From AP-15 sp963738185 (lineage in GTDB: Bacteria; Pseudomonadota; Alphaproteobacteria; ATCC43930; CGMCC-115725), in the NCBI GenBank assembly GCA_963738185.1, contig CAVTVA010000003.1:1426001-1490000 (forward strand): 64,000 bases of DNA, read 5' to 3'. Positions within the stretch are counted from its first letter, which is position 1. Every line of letters begins with the position of its first letter. Below the pieces are notes generated by a model. It did not search any database, was not told the DNA's origin, and saw only the letters and a list, made by a program, of their open reading frames with translations. Positions 32,560 through 41,416 of the stretch are shown here, one piece after another. The position numbers and the translations under genes were made by a program.

Positions 32560-32833
32560 ATGCGCACCGTCGGTCTGAAAATTTTGAAGAACAAACTGAG
32601 CGAATATGTTCGCTTGGCGGCTTCCGAGACGGTGCTGGTCACTGACCGCAATCGCGTGGTCGCCGAAATCGTCCCCCCCGGGGCGGGACGAGAACGCATT
32701 TTTCGAGCGGGGAATCCGCGAGGGCTGGCTCACGCCAGCGAAGAACCCGCATCGCGGCCCACCGCCGCGCCATCCGATGGTCCCGTTCGATCAATTAATG
32801 AAAGAACTGGAGCAGGATCGAGAGGATCGGTGA
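32560..32833 (+). CDS. Phd/YefM-type antitoxin (one frame break)
   Basis: About 90 residues when one base is removed from the C7-G4 run near 32676-32686. The N-terminus GLKILKNKLSEYVRLAASE and LVTDRNRVVAEIVPPG is the standard Phd/YefM DNA-binding fold. The C-terminus (ENAFFERGIREGWLTPA, ending MKELEQDREDR) is the toxin-binding tail. AAGGAG lies about 25 bases upstream of the ATG. Its TGA overlaps the GTG start of the PIN toxin (GTGA), the usual coupling in such modules. Phd antitoxins normally repress their own operon. Confidence 0.82.
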
Positions 32834-33215
32834 TCTATCTCGACAGCTCCGTTGCCCTGGCACGTTTGTTTGGCGAAGGGAGAACGCCTCGCGTCTCGAT
32901 TTGGGCAGAGGCGCTCGTCTCCAGCCAACTCCTCGAGTACGAGGTCTGGAACCGGGTCCATGCCAGAGGGGCCGGCGCCATGTTGGCGGGCGCGGCGGAA
33001 GCACTGCTCGAGCCTCTGACATTTTTGGAGCTCAGCCGTCCTGTTCTGACACGCGCTTTGCAACCGTTTCCGATCAAGTGCGCACGCTTGATGCGCTCCA
33101 TCTCGCAACGATCGAATTCATCCGCAATGGCGACGAAAATGTGGAGCTTGCGAGCTACGACAACCGTTTGATCGCCGGCGCTCGGAAACTCGGCATAGCA
33201 ATCGCCGGCATTTGA
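32830..33215 (+). CDS. PIN-domain toxin, VapC-like (one frame break)
   Basis: A ribonuclease of the PIN family, about 128 residues restored. It starts at the GTG at 32830 with IYLDSSVALARLFGEG (first catalytic Asp), followed by QLLEYEVWNR (Glu), TLDALHLATIEF (Asp) and ASYDNRLIAGARKLG (last Asp). The frame breaks near 33075; adding one base joins LQPFPIK to VRTLDALHLA. All four acidic residues are then present, so the toxin is probably functional. It is paired with the Phd-type antitoxin upstream. RNA target unknown. Confidence 0.84.
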
Positions 33216-33232
33216 CGCCGGCGCGCAGCGGC

Positions 33233-33259
33233 GATCGCCTGCGGCTGGTCGCCCGCCGG
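33233..33259. repeat. Orphan copy of a uvrB N-terminal segment
   Basis: Read on the minus strand it encodes SPAGDQPQAIA, matching UvrB RPAGDQPQAID, but without any start or remaining uvrB sequence. It lies just after the PIN toxin stop. It may be a scar of insertion or of a local duplication. See the partner copy at 32240-32266. Confidence 0.5.
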
Positions 33260-33288
33260 AGAGCGCGATCCGCATCTGATCGTACAGC

Positions 33289-36200
33289 TTATCGTAAAGC
33301 GCCCACTCCGCCGACTGGGGCGACGCTGGTCGCCGCGCGGCGGGGCAGGCGGATCGTGAATTCGGTGAATTCGCCAAGTTTGCTGGCGACCGCGATCGTG
33401 CCGCCGTGCTGTTGGGTCACGATGTCGTAGCTGATCGACAGGCCGAGCCCGGTGCCCTCGCCGGTCGGCTTGGTGGTGAAGAACGGCTGGAACAATCTGT
33501 CCTTGATCTCGGGCGCGATGCCGGCCCCGTTGTCGCGCACCCTGATCTCGACAGCGGAGCCGTGATCGCACGTCGTTACTTTGAGGCGGGGCTCGAATTC
33601 ACCGTCTTTCGCCTCGTTGCGGCGCTTGCTCGTCGCGTAGAAGCCATTGCCGAACAGGTTGAGCAGCACCCGAGTGACGTCCTGCGGGATCAGCTCGATC
33701 GGCGCGATGCCGTGACCGAAGTCGCGCTCCAGCATGACGTTGAAGCTTTGATCCTGGGCGCGGGCGCCGTGATAGGCGAGGTTGAGCGCCTCGTCGACCA
33801 GCGCGTTCAGATCGACGCTCTGCCGCTCGCCGCTGCCGCCGCGCGAATGGTCCAGCATGCTCTTGACAATGCCGTCGGCGCGGCGCCCATGCTCGGCGAT
33901 CTTTTCGAGGTTGCCGGTCAAGGTCGCAACGAGGTCTTCGGCCTCGGCGCGCCTCTCCTCGCCCAGAGCCGCCAGCGCCGGCGCCGCCGCCTCTTTCAGC
34001 TCGTCGAGCAGCTCGACCGAGAGCCCGGCAAAGTTGTTGACGAAATTGAGCGGGTTCTTGATCTCGTGGGCGATGCCGGCGGTCAGCTGCCCGAGCGAGG
34101 CCATCTTCTCGGCATGGATCAGATTGGCCTGCGCCGCCTTCAATTCGCGCAGCGCCGCCTCGGCCGCATCGCGCGCCGCCCGCAACTCGGTCAGCAGCCG
34201 CGCATTCTCGATCGCGATCACCGCTTGCGCCGCGAAATTCTGCAACAGCGCGATCTGCCTGTCGGTGAATGGGCGGACTTCCTGGCGATAGGCGATGATT
34301 GCGCCGAGCAACGCGTTGTCCTTGCGCAGCGGCACAATCAGGAAGGTCCGGATCCCGCCAAGCTCGGCCGCCGCACGCGGCAACGGGTCGTGCCGGATAT
34401 CGCGCCGCCACGTCGGACAGGTCGTGGATGTGACAGAATGGAGCCCGTTCGACAATGCGCCCGAACGGATTTCCCGGGTGCGGGCGAATTCCGCGCCCGA
34501 TGAATTCCTTAAACCGGGCGGGTACGCCGCGCGACGCTGCCGGTTCGAACCGCTCCCCGTCGTAGAGCATGAGGCCGCCAAACGACGCCTCGCAGAGCTG
34601 CGTCGCCTTCTCCAGCATTGCGTCGAACACAGGGGCGAGGTCACCCGGCGAGGAATTGATGACCCGCAACACCTCGGCGGTCGCGGTCTGCTGCTCCAAG
34701 GCCTCGCGCGTCTCGGTCAAGAGCCGCGCATTCTCCATCGCGATCACCGCCTGGTCAGCGAAGGTGCGGACCAGCTCGATTTCTTTCTCGGCGTAAGCTT
34801 CGACGCGCTGGCGCGCCAGACCGATGACCCCGATCGGCTCGCCGTCGCGCAGCAATGGCACGCCGAGCATCGTGTGGATGCCTCCGACCCGCGCATCCGC
34901 CTTGGCTTCGTAGAGCGGGTCGGCCCAGGCGTCGAGGATATGCACGGTGCGAGCATCCAAGGCGGCACGGCCGACCAAGGTGCCGGTGCCCGGCCGGATC
35001 CGCACCTCGCGCTCGATCTGCTCGTATTCGGGCACCAGCGAGGCGCCGGCCGCCCAGCAATACTCGCCGCCGACATTCCGGTACAATACCGCCTGGTCGG
35101 CGCGGCACAGCCGGATCGCGGTCGTGACCACGGTCTGCAGCACCGGCTCGAGATCGAACGCTGCGCCGCTGATGACCTTCAGCACGTCGCTGATCGCGGT
35201 CTGGTATTCGAGCGATTGTTCGAGATCCCGCGTGCGCGCGCGCAATTCGCCCAACAGCCGCGCATTCTCGATCGCGATCACCGCCTGCGCCGCGAAATTC
35301 TGCAATAGCGCGATCTGCCTGTCAGAGAAGGGCTTTAGCTCGTGGCGGTAGACAATGATAGCCCCGACGTAGAGCGTCGTCCTTGCGCATCGGCACGATC
35401 GGTGATGGTGCGGACCCCGCTTTTGCTCGACCATCGCTCTCGACAATCCGGGTCGAGCTTTGATAGCGCTTCCTCTTCGGGCAATCAATAGATGCGGACA
35501 GACGCGCTCCCTATCGTCAAGCGGCCTAACGGAATTCCGGATGCATCGGGTGGAGGGGCGACCGATGTCTTGCTCAACCATTCGACGAAGCGAGCATCGC
35601 CCATAAACCGCGACAGAATTGAAATGCTCGCCATCATACAGTATAGAGGTGGCCATAGGCTGCCTCGCATAGGCGCATTGACTTCGTTCGAGCATGGCAT
35701 CGAAAACCGGGGCGAAGTCGCCGGGCGAGCTGTTGATGACCTGCAGCACCTCGGCGGTGGCGGTCTGCTGCTCCAAGGCCTCGCGCGTTTCGGTCAGGAG
35801 GCGCGAGTTCTCGATCGCGATCACTGCCTGGCCAGCGAAGTTCTGCAATAGCGCGATCTGCCGTTCTGTAAATGGCTCAACGTGCTGACGGCCCAAAGCG
35901 AGGACGCCGATGGGTTCACCTTTGCGCAGCAATGGCACGCCGAGGAGCGTCTTTATCCTGCCGATCGTCACGATCTCGGGCACCGTATGCTCCGGGTCAG
36001 CGGCGAGATCGGCGATGTGCACGACCCGGCGTTCCAGAAGTGTCCGCCCGGTAACGGTTCCGCGCTCCGGAGTAAGAGGACAAGTGGCTCAAATAGGCGT
36101 CCCACCCGGGTGCGAGCGAGCGCAAGTCGCCACATAGCGATACGTGTCGCCATCGACGGACCGGAAAGCCCGGCCATGTCGGTGCCGCACAGGCGGGCCG

Positions 36201-36933
36201 CGGTCTCGACCAGCGTGTGGAACACCGGTTTGAGATCGACCGGGCGAGCTGTTGATGACCTGCAACACCTCGGCGGTCGCGGTCTGCTGCTCCAAGATTG
36301 CGCCTGCGCGCGTGCATTTCGGTGATCAGCCGCGCATTCTCGATCGCGATCACCGCCTGCGCCGCGAAATTCTGCAACAGCGCGATCTGCTTGTCGGAGA
36401 ACGGCCTTACCTCCTGGCGGTAGATCGTGAAGAGACCGATTGCGGTATCATCCTTGACCATCGGCACCATCAGCATCGTGCGGATACCGCCGAGCTCGAC
36501 TGCTGCGACCGCTAAAGGCGCTCGCTTTTTGTAGGGCTCACCCGCAGCACCGTCCGCCACATGTATTACCGATTGCTCTTGTAATGCGCGTGCCAGGAAC
36601 GTGTATCGGGTCAAGCCGAAGCGGCTCTTGGGTCAAGAACTCGACGAACGGCCAGGGTACGTTTCGCGACGCAACGCTACGTGCGATGTCTGCCTCTGCA
36701 AGCAGTAAGATGCCGAACGCGGCGTCGCACAAATGCATAGCCTTTTCGAGCATCGCTTCAAACACCGGCGCGAGGTCGCCGGGCGAGGCGTTGATGACCT
36801 GCAACACCTCGGCGGTTGCGGTCTGCTGCTCCAGCGCTTCGTTCAGCTCGGCGGTGCGTTCGGCGAGCTGGCGGCGCAGCTCGGCGTTTTCTCGTTCGAG
36901 TTCTTCGGCCCCGCGGTCGAGAATGCGGCTCAT
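33289..36933 (-). pseudogene. Multi-GAF sensor histidine kinase, broken by at least six frame changes
   Basis: One gene of about 1,200 codons spread over several frames. It starts MSRILDRGAEELERENAEL (a coiled coil) and carries five GAF-type units. Each is introduced by a near-repeat of EQQTATAEVLQVINSSPGD or, once, EYQTAISDVLKVI, and ends with a version of RQIALLQNFAAQAVIAIENA. The kinase part follows: phosphoacceptor GIAHEIKNPLNFVNNFAG, N-box LLNLFGNGFYA, DNGAGI and GTGLGLSISYDIV. Frame changes occur near 36610, 36298, 36235, between 36190 and 36050, between 35590 and 35390, and near 34425. It may be intact in the cell and damaged by sequence errors in its internal repeats, or truly decayed. 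It is soluble by prediction, and its ligand is unknown. Confidence 0.72.
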
Positions 36934-37027
36934 CTGATCACCAGGCGGCGCCTTTTTCCAACCGTCACTTTACATCTGCTGCAATTCTTTGACACCTGGG
37001 ATAAGGGCGCCGCCCGGGCCGCTCGGA

Positions 37028-37040
37028 CGGGCCAGTCAAC
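37028..37040. repeat. 13-bp direct repeat, left side of the vapBC cassette
   Basis: CGGGCCAGTCAAC, identical to 37808-37820 and in the same orientation. The pair brackets vapC and vapB about 780 bp apart. It may be a target-site duplication or recombination core. Confidence 0.55.
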
Positions 37041-37072
37041 AGGACGGCGCTATCACCCCGCGCCGCCGAGGG

Positions 37073-37483
37073 CTATGCGGGGGCGGCCCAGAGCTTCAGG
37101 GCGCAGCAGCCGGCTAGGTTCCGGAAGTCTCTGTCGGTTGTCAGCATTGTCAGGTCGTGGCGGAGGCAGAGTTGCGCCAGGAGGGCGTCGATCGTGCCGA
37201 TCTGAATGCCGCCGCGTCGGCATTTGTTGCGCAATTCGGCCGCGGCCACATGATCGCGCCTGTCGGGGAGCAGCAGCGGCAATGCGGCAAACCGATCGAG
37301 AATTTGCGTGCGGTGTCTCGGCCCAGAGAAGCCTTGTAGAAGCTCCTGAAGCACGAGGCCGGTCGTCATCAGCTCCTCGCCGGCTTCGATGGCGCGAACC
37401 AGCTCGCGCACTTCATTCACGGCGGCAGGCGCGTCGCGCCGGAACGCCAGCGACCAGACGCTGGTATCGACAAAAAGGCTCAA
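37073..37483 (-). CDS. vapC: VapC-type PIN-domain toxin
   Basis: A 136-residue PIN ribonuclease, intact. Catalytic acids are seen in LFVDTSVWSLAF, LVLQELLQGFS, GTIDALLAQLCL and LTTDRDFRNLA. VapC toxins cleave specific tRNAs or rRNA when the labile antitoxin is lost. The start ATG overlaps the vapB stop (ATGA). The C-terminus is a little longer than average (CCALKLWAAPA). Confidence 0.9.
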   Translation of the reverse strand: MSLFVDTSVWSLAFRRDAPAAVNEVRELVRAIEAGEELMTTGLVLQELLQGFSGPRHRTQILDRFAALPLLLPDRRDHVAAAELRNKCRRGGIQIGTIDALLAQLCLRHDLTMLTTDRDFRNLAGCCALKLWAAPA

Positions 37484-37680
37484 CGACGCGAGCGCTCGGC
37501 CTTGTAGTCGAAGCCTTCATCCCATTCGAGCCGGCCCATCAGCTCGAGCAGGCGCTTGCCCTCCCGTCGCGCGATGAACTCCCGCAGCGCCTTGGTCACG
37601 GCCGCCTTTTTGGTGCGCTCGCCGCTGACTTTCAAAGCATGATCGAGCAGGTCGGGATCGATCGACAAATTCGTCGCCAT
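37480..37680 (-). CDS. vapB: VapB-type antitoxin (type II TA)
   Basis: A 66-residue antitoxin from the ATG at 37680, chosen because GGAGG lies seven bases upstream. The N-terminus MATNLSIDPDLLDHALKVSG followed by TKKAAVTKALREFIARRE is the ribbon-helix-helix fold of the VapB/DUF2191 group. The tail LLELMGRLEWDEGFDYK would occupy the VapC active site. It overlaps vapC by four bases and probably autoregulates the operon. Confidence 0.9.
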   Translation of the reverse strand: MATNLSIDPDLLDHALKVSGERTKKAAVTKALREFIARREGKRLLELMGRLEWDEGFDYKAERSRR

Positions 37681-37807
37681 GTGCGAGCCTCCACACAATC
37701 GGCTACACATACCACATTCGCCCGCGACGCTGCAACCTGCCGCGCAAAGCACACAGCAGCAGCAGCGGCAGCACCCGGCACGTCTCCGGGATGCGCTCCC
37801 TTCAGCG

Positions 37808-37820
37808 CGGGCCAGTCAAC
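37808..37820. repeat. 13-bp direct repeat, right side of the vapBC cassette
   Basis: CGGGCCAGTCAAC, the second copy of the repeat at 37028-37040. The 127 bp between vapB and this copy hold no other feature. dapB begins 103 bp beyond it. Confidence 0.55.
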
Positions 37821-37923
37821 CGGCGTTTGCGCGGCTGATAGGCCGATAGCCGAACGCGCTCACGCTTGTCTTTTCTCGGGCGATCGGTAACCGTTCCGAA
37901 TTCGTTAAGATGGGAGGCGAAGC

Positions 37924-38730
37924 ATGGCCAAGATCAAGATGGGCGTCGTCGGCTGCGGCGGCCGGATGGGCCGCATGCTGGTCGCCGAGATCGCGGCGAC
38001 CGAGGGCTGCACGGTCGCCGGCGGCAGCGAGGCGCCGGGCAGCGGCTATGTCAACCAGGACATCGGCGAGCTCGCCGCGATCGGGCGCATCGGCATCCCG
38101 GTCGGCGAGGCGGTGGAGAAGCTGATCCGCGACAGCGACGTAGTGCTCGAATTCACCTCGCCCGCGGCGACCGCCGAGCATGCCGCACTGGCCGCCCGGC
38201 TCGGCAAGGCGATGGTGGTCGGCACCACCGGGCTCTCGCCGCAGCAGGGCGACGCGATCCGCGAGGCAGCGCGCGACATCCCGATCGTCTGGGCCCCCAA
38301 TATGAGCCTTGGGGTCAATGTGCTGCTCAGCGTCGTCGAGGAGGCGGCGCGCCGGCTCGGCCCCGATTGGGACATCGAAATCCTCGAGATGCACCATCGC
38401 GGCAAGGTCGATGCACCCTCGGGCACAGCGCTGGCGCTCGGCCGGGCCGCGGCGGCCGGTCGCGACGTGGCGCTCGACGAGGTCGAGCAGCGCGCCCGCG
38501 ACGGCATCACCGGGCCGCGCCAGGCGGGCGATATCGGCTTTGCCGCATTGCGCGGCGGCGACGCGGTCGGCGACCATCACGTGATCTTTGCGGCGAATGG
38601 CGAGCGCCTTGAATTCATCCATCGCACGACCAACCGTGCGGTCTTCGCCAAGGGTGCGGTGCGCGCCGCGCGCTGGGTCGCCGGCCGGCCGGCCGGGCTT
38701 TATGGATTGAAGGAAGTGCTGGGGCTCTAA
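37924..38730 (+). CDS. dapB: 4-hydroxy-tetrahydrodipicolinate reductase
   Basis: An NAD(P)H-dependent step of lysine and diaminopimelate synthesis. The 268-residue protein is intact and of usual size. N-terminal GVVGCGGRMGRMLV, the hinge EFTSPAATAEHAALA, the substrate motif EMHHRGKVDAPSGTAL with the catalytic His and Lys, and the C-terminal FIHRTTNRAVFAKGAVRAA. An ATG at 37924 preceded by GGGAGG-like sequence. It is convergent with the DUF2244 gene, with only 9 bp between the stops. Confidence 0.96.
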   Translation: MAKIKMGVVGCGGRMGRMLVAEIAATEGCTVAGGSEAPGSGYVNQDIGELAAIGRIGIPVGEAVEKLIRDSDVVLEFTSPAATAEHAALAARLGKAMVVGTTGLSPQQGDAIREAARDIPIVWAPNMSLGVNVLLSVVEEAARRLGPDWDIEILEMHHRGKVDAPSGTALALGRAAAAGRDVALDEVEQRARDGITGPRQAGDIGFAALRGGDAVGDHHVIFAANGERLEFIHRTTNRAVFAKGAVRAARWVAGRPAGLYGLKEVLGL

Positions 38731-38739
38731 CCGCCGGGT

Positions 38740-39283
38740 TCACTCCGCCGAGCGGTCGGAGCCCGCCGCCGGGATCAACGAATTGCGCCAGCGCAGCAGC
38801 GCCTCGCGGATTGTCGCGGCCAGCTCGCGCCGCGCCGGCGACCCGAGAAAGTCGCCGACCGCGAGGCTGCGCCCATGCGAGACGACGAACAGACGATTTG
38901 AATTCGTCGCGGTGCTCTTCCAGGATGACGCGAAGCCAGAAGGGTTGAAACCGCCACACTCGCCGGTGGCCGCGCACGCTGACCCGCTCGACGGTGAAGC
39001 TGTCGCCGGCCAGCCGCACGGTCTCGCTGCGGCGCGCGCTGCGGTAGTTCAAGCGAAAAGCGACATAGACCAGGGCGACGTCGAGGCCGCAAAAGGCGAG
39101 GACCGGCCACGCGCCGATCGCGACAAAGCGAACACCGATCGAAAGGCTGAGCAGCCCGATCACCAGCATCAGCAGGCGAAAGCTGCGCCGCGGCAGGCTG
39201 CGATGCGGCCGCAGAACCCGCTCAAAGATCGGGCATCCGTCCGGCGCCGAGACATCTTCAGGTTCGAGGCTGTCAGTCATCAC
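38740..39283 (-). CDS. DUF2244 domain-containing membrane protein (one frame break)
   Basis: About 180 residues restored. Two adjacent membrane helices (LLMLVIGLLSLSIGVRFVAIGAWPVLAF, residues about 38-65) are followed by the basic NYRSARRSETVRL and a cytoplasmic domain with FTVERVSVRGHRRVWRF and, after the break, LFVVSHGRSLAVGDFL. That last motif is the DUF2244 hallmark. One extra base near 38894 separates DEFKS from LFVVSHGRS. The gene sits beside nth and dapB as in many alphaproteobacteria. Function unknown. Confidence 0.82.
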
Positions 39284-39497
39284 GCCTCCACACTGCGAAC
39301 ACTAAGCCCAGTCCGGAGTTGCGTGAAGCAGCAGCGAGGGGCCTTTCGGGTCATTGGCTTGACCCTTGGCCGGGCCGCCCTAACTGAGGGTCAGCGGGAT
39401 CGCCAAATTGACTGCAAGCTGTGACCGCCTTTCGAGGTGGGAGACCCCGCGATGCGCTTTGTTCCTGGAGCGCGAGCCCAATCGAAAGGAATTTGCG

Positions 39498-39803
39498 ATG
39501 AAGCTGACTTCCGCGATGGTCAAGCAAACTCTCGACCAATTCGAGGCTCAACCGATCCCCGACAACAATCCCGTGGTTCCAGAGCTGAACAAGCTGTTCG
39601 GCGACCACACTTTCTTTCTCGACGACAATGGGCTGAACATCGTCGAGCCGGCCTCTGCCAATTCAGCGCGAGCGCCGGACTGGCAAGTAGTCAAGGTTGC
39701 CAGCTGGCAGGACGCCGCCAAGACCAGCCTCGCGCCGCATAAACCCGAGCCGACCGACCTGGTCATCGCGCTCGGCTCCGACGATCCGGAGACCGCGGCC
39801 TGA
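39498..39803 (+). CDS. Conserved hypothetical protein of about 100 residues
   Basis: 101 residues from the ATG at 39498, which has GAAAGGA about eight bases upstream. It begins MKLTSAMVKQTLDQFEAQ and contains a conserved-looking core, ELNKLFGDHTFFLDDNGLNI. It is acidic, soluble, without signal peptide, and resembles short hypothetical proteins widespread in rhizobia and relatives. No function is known. It is upstream of nth but separated from it by a G-rich tandem repeat. Confidence 0.68.
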   Translation: MKLTSAMVKQTLDQFEAQPIPDNNPVVPELNKLFGDHTFFLDDNGLNIVEPASANSARAPDWQVVKVASWQDAAKTSLAPHKPEPTDLVIALGSDDPETAA

Positions 39804-39869
39804 TCTTCGGCTTCCCCAATGGCGCCCCCAGGCGAGGGCAAAGCGCCTTCGTCTGAAGTGCGCGCACTG

Positions 39870-39968
39870 CCGGGCTTGGGGTGAGCCGGGCTTGGCGGTG
39901 GGCCGGGCTGGGCGGTGGGCCGGGCTGGGGGTGGGCCGGGCTGGGTGGTGGGCCGGGCTGGGCGGTCG
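39870..39968 (+). repeat. Six imperfect copies of a 17-bp G-rich tandem repeat
   Basis: Consensus CCGGGCTGGGCGGTGGG, six copies of 16 or 17 bp with single-base changes, ending 55 bp before nth. The plus strand is strikingly G-rich, with many GGG tracts, so it could form G-quadruplexes and is likely to vary in copy number between strains. It is not a CRISPR: there are no spacers. Confidence 0.75.
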
Positions 39969-40023
39969 ATCGAGCGATCCGCAAGGTGCCAAGCTCACCC
40001 GCTTTCGGCTATGTTCGGGCGTT

Positions 40024-40818
40024 ATGCGCCTGATGTCGAAACGCGAAGTGCGGGAATTCTACCGGCGGCTCGCCGCGACCCGGCCGATCCCGCAGACCGA
40101 GCTCGAATTCATCAACCCGTTCACACTATTGATCGCCGTGGTGCTGTCGGCGCAGGCAACCGATGCCGGCGTCAACAAGGCGACCCCGGCGCTGTTTGCG
40201 CTGGCCGACACCCCGGCGAAGATGCTGGCGCTGGGCGAGGAGCGGGTGACCGAGCTGATCCGCACCATCGGACTCTATCGCACCAAGGCCAAAAACGTAA
40301 TTGCGCTCTGCCATATCCTGGTTGAGCGCCACGGCGGCGCGGTGCCGCGCGAGCGCGACGCCCTCGAAGCGCTGCCGGGGGTCGGGCGCAAGACCGCAAG
40401 CGTGGTCATGAATGTCGCTTTCGGCGAACCGACGATTGCCGTCGATACGCACATCTTTCGGGTCGGCAACCGCACTGGGCTGGCGCCCGGCAAGACCCCG
40501 CTGCAGGTCGAGACCGCGCTCGAAACCCGCACCCCGCGCGAGTACAAGCACTATGCGCATCACTGGCTGATCCTGCATGGGCGCTATGTGTGCCAGGCGC
40601 GCAAGCCCGAGTGCCCGATCTGCGTCGTCGCCGACCTCTGCCACTACGAGGCCAAGACCGGACCCACCGAGCTGATCGCCGCGCGAGCCGGCGCAGCGCA
40701 ACCCGAAGCGCCGGTCGAGCCAGCGGGCGACGCCGCTCCGCCCCGGCCGCGGCGCGGTCAGGGGTCGGCGAAGGGTGCGGTCAGCCCACGGCGCGGGCGG
40801 GCGCCGCGTCCGCCGTGA
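40024..40818 (+). CDS. nth: Endonuclease III
   Basis: A base-excision-repair glycosylase and AP lyase for oxidised pyrimidines. 264 residues. Helix-hairpin-helix LEALPGVGRKTASVVMN with catalytic Lys, catalytic Asp in AVDTHIFRVGNR, and the 4Fe-4S loop C-x6-C-x2-C-x5-C (CQARKPECPICVVADLC). A low-complexity basic tail of about 45 residues follows the cluster, longer than in Escherichia coli Nth. The ATG at 40024 or at 40033 could be used. Its end overlaps the end of the convergent bactofilin gene by 38 bp. Confidence 0.95.
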   Translation: MRLMSKREVREFYRRLAATRPIPQTELEFINPFTLLIAVVLSAQATDAGVNKATPALFALADTPAKMLALGEERVTELIRTIGLYRTKAKNVIALCHILVERHGGAVPRERDALEALPGVGRKTASVVMNVAFGEPTIAVDTHIFRVGNRTGLAPGKTPLQVETALETRTPREYKHYAHHWLILHGRYVCQARKPECPICVVADLCHYEAKTGPTELIAARAGAAQPEAPVEPAGDAAPPRPRRGQGSAKGAVSPRRGRAPRPP

Positions 40819-41416
40819 CCTCGCCCGGCTCACCCGCCGGTTGCGCCTGGATGTCGCCCGAAATCTGGCCGCCGCACTCGATCTCGATCTGGCCGTAGCG
40901 GATCGTCCCCGAGACCCGCCCGGTGGCCTTGATCAAGAGCCGCTTGCGGACGGTCAGGTTGCCCTCGAAGCGGCCGCGCACCTCGGCATCCTCGATCGAG
41001 GCGGAACCCTTGAACAACCCGGTCTCGGCGATCTCGACATCGCGGCAATTGTTCAGATTGGCCTCGACGCTGCCCTCGATCACGAGCTTGTCGCAAGCGT
41101 TGATCTCGCCCGAGAGGGTGATCTCGCGGCCGACGCTGAGCCGACGCATTTCGCCATCGGCCCTGGGCTGGTTGGTCAGGTCGATCGAGCGGCGAAACCC
41201 CTCGCCGGGACGAATCTCGCCGGGACGGGCCTCGCCGGGACGGGGCGCGTCGCCCGACCGTGCCGGATCAGGCGCGCGCGGCGGCATCGCCGGCGGCCTG
41301 GTTGGGGCTCCCGCGGGCAATGGCGCCGGCCGGGCCGGCTTCATCGGAATGCCCAGATCGTCGGACGCGTCTGCCATTTTTCGATCCTCTGTCTCGCTTC
41401 GCTTGCGGCTGAACAT
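40781..41416 (-). CDS. Bactofilin (polymer-forming cytoskeletal protein)
   Basis: 211 residues. After a Pro-rich N-terminal tail with a repeated RPGEARPGEIRPGEG motif comes the bactofilin core (DUF583): a right-handed beta-helix built from repeats such as REITLSGEINACDKLVIEGS, VEANLNNCRDVEI, AEVRGRFEGNLTVR and VSGTIRYGQIEIE. Bactofilins polymerise without nucleotide and organise cell-wall synthesis, stalks or polarity. The ATG at 41416 gives the usual MFSRKR start; the ATG at 41377 has a better ribosome site. Companion peptidase genes (LmdC type) are not adjacent. Confidence 0.88.
   Translation of the reverse strand: MFSRKRSETEDRKMADASDDLGIPMKPARPAPLPAGAPTRPPAMPPRAPDPARSGDAPRPGEARPGEIRPGEGFRRSIDLTNQPRADGEMRRLSVGREITLSGEINACDKLVIEGSVEANLNNCRDVEIAETGLFKGSASIEDAEVRGRFEGNLTVRKRLLIKATGRVSGTIRYGQIEIECGGQISGDIQAQPAGEPGEVTADAAPARAVG

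Noticed and set aside
39870..39968. The repeated 17-mer considered as a CRISPR array.
   Set aside because: The copies are directly adjacent with no spacers and are not palindromic in the usual way; no cas genes are present.
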